From: Alphaproteobacteria bacterium | GTDB taxonomy: Bacteria > Pseudomonadota > Alphaproteobacteria > Sphingomonadales > Sphingomonadaceae | DNA: 6,051 nt | NCBI GenBank assembly: GCA_018970965.1 | Contig: JAGWVG010000111.1 | Coordinates: 1-6,051, forward strand | Direction: 5' to 3' | Shown here: in pieces, positions 6,027-6,051 of the stretch | Layout of the letters: each line of letters starts with the position of its first letter | Position numbering within the stretch: position 1 is the first letter of the stretch | Notes under the pieces: generated by a model | What the model was told of the DNA's origin: nothing | What the model saw: only the letters and a program-made list of their open reading frames with translations | Database searches by the model: none | Translations under genes and position numbers: made by a program

Positions 6027-6051
6027 ACGTTTCTTTTGCAGATAGAAAAAA

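Noticed and set aside
6027..6051. Possible terminator or new gene start after the lipoprotein gene
   Set aside because: Only 25 bases remain; there is an A-run at the edge but no hairpin can be formed from what is visible, so nothing can be called.
1..6051. CRISPR arrays, insertion sequences, tRNA/rRNA genes, attachment sites, defence-system genes
   Set aside because: No regularly spaced repeats, terminal inverted repeats, transposase or nuclease motifs, or RNA gene landmarks were seen; the window is packed with conserved chromosomal genes.

Overview
The window (about 57% GC by eye) reads as ordinary Gram-negative chromosome. Protein-level flavour and gene content suggest an alphaproteobacterium, possibly Sphingomonadales. 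That placement is an inference from sequence style, not from a search. It is fully gene-packed, with no gap over about 65 bases, and shows no mobile element, CRISPR array, tRNA or rRNA.

Left part (1-1828, + strand): the 3' end of a PgeF/YfiH-type multicopper-oxidase-like enzyme, then a complete 469-residue DASS/SLC13-type carboxylate:cation symporter. The 41-base spacer before the symporter contains a small imperfect hairpin that overlaps its Shine-Dalgarno sequence. The symporter converges tail-to-tail, with a 10-base gap, on a minus-strand HAD-IB phosphatase-like gene (1839-2507).

Right part (2570-6026, + strand): a compact four-gene operon for an MCE-type lipid ABC transporter. It encodes an MlaE permease with an N-terminal STAS (MlaB-like) domain, the MlaF ATPase, an MlaD-like MCE protein with a long helical C-terminal region, and a PqiC-like (ABC_trans_aux) outer-membrane lipoprotein. 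Junctions are 1-base stop/start overlaps or a 6-base gap, so the genes are almost certainly co-transcribed and translationally coupled. The phosphatase is transcribed divergently from the operon across a 62-base spacer once its start is correctly trimmed.

Working together: MlaF powers STAS-MlaE in the inner membrane, the MCE protein forms the periplasmic lipid conduit on top of it, and the lipoprotein probably receives or docks the conduit at the outer membrane. No MlaC shuttle or MlaA partner is encoded here. The architecture therefore looks like a hybrid of the Mla transporter core with a Pqi-like bridge, which is the most interesting reading of this window. The divergent HAD-IB protein resembles PgpC-type phosphatidylglycerophosphate phosphatases in layout and may also act on lipids. 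I see no wholly new system; the points of interest are architectural variations of known families.
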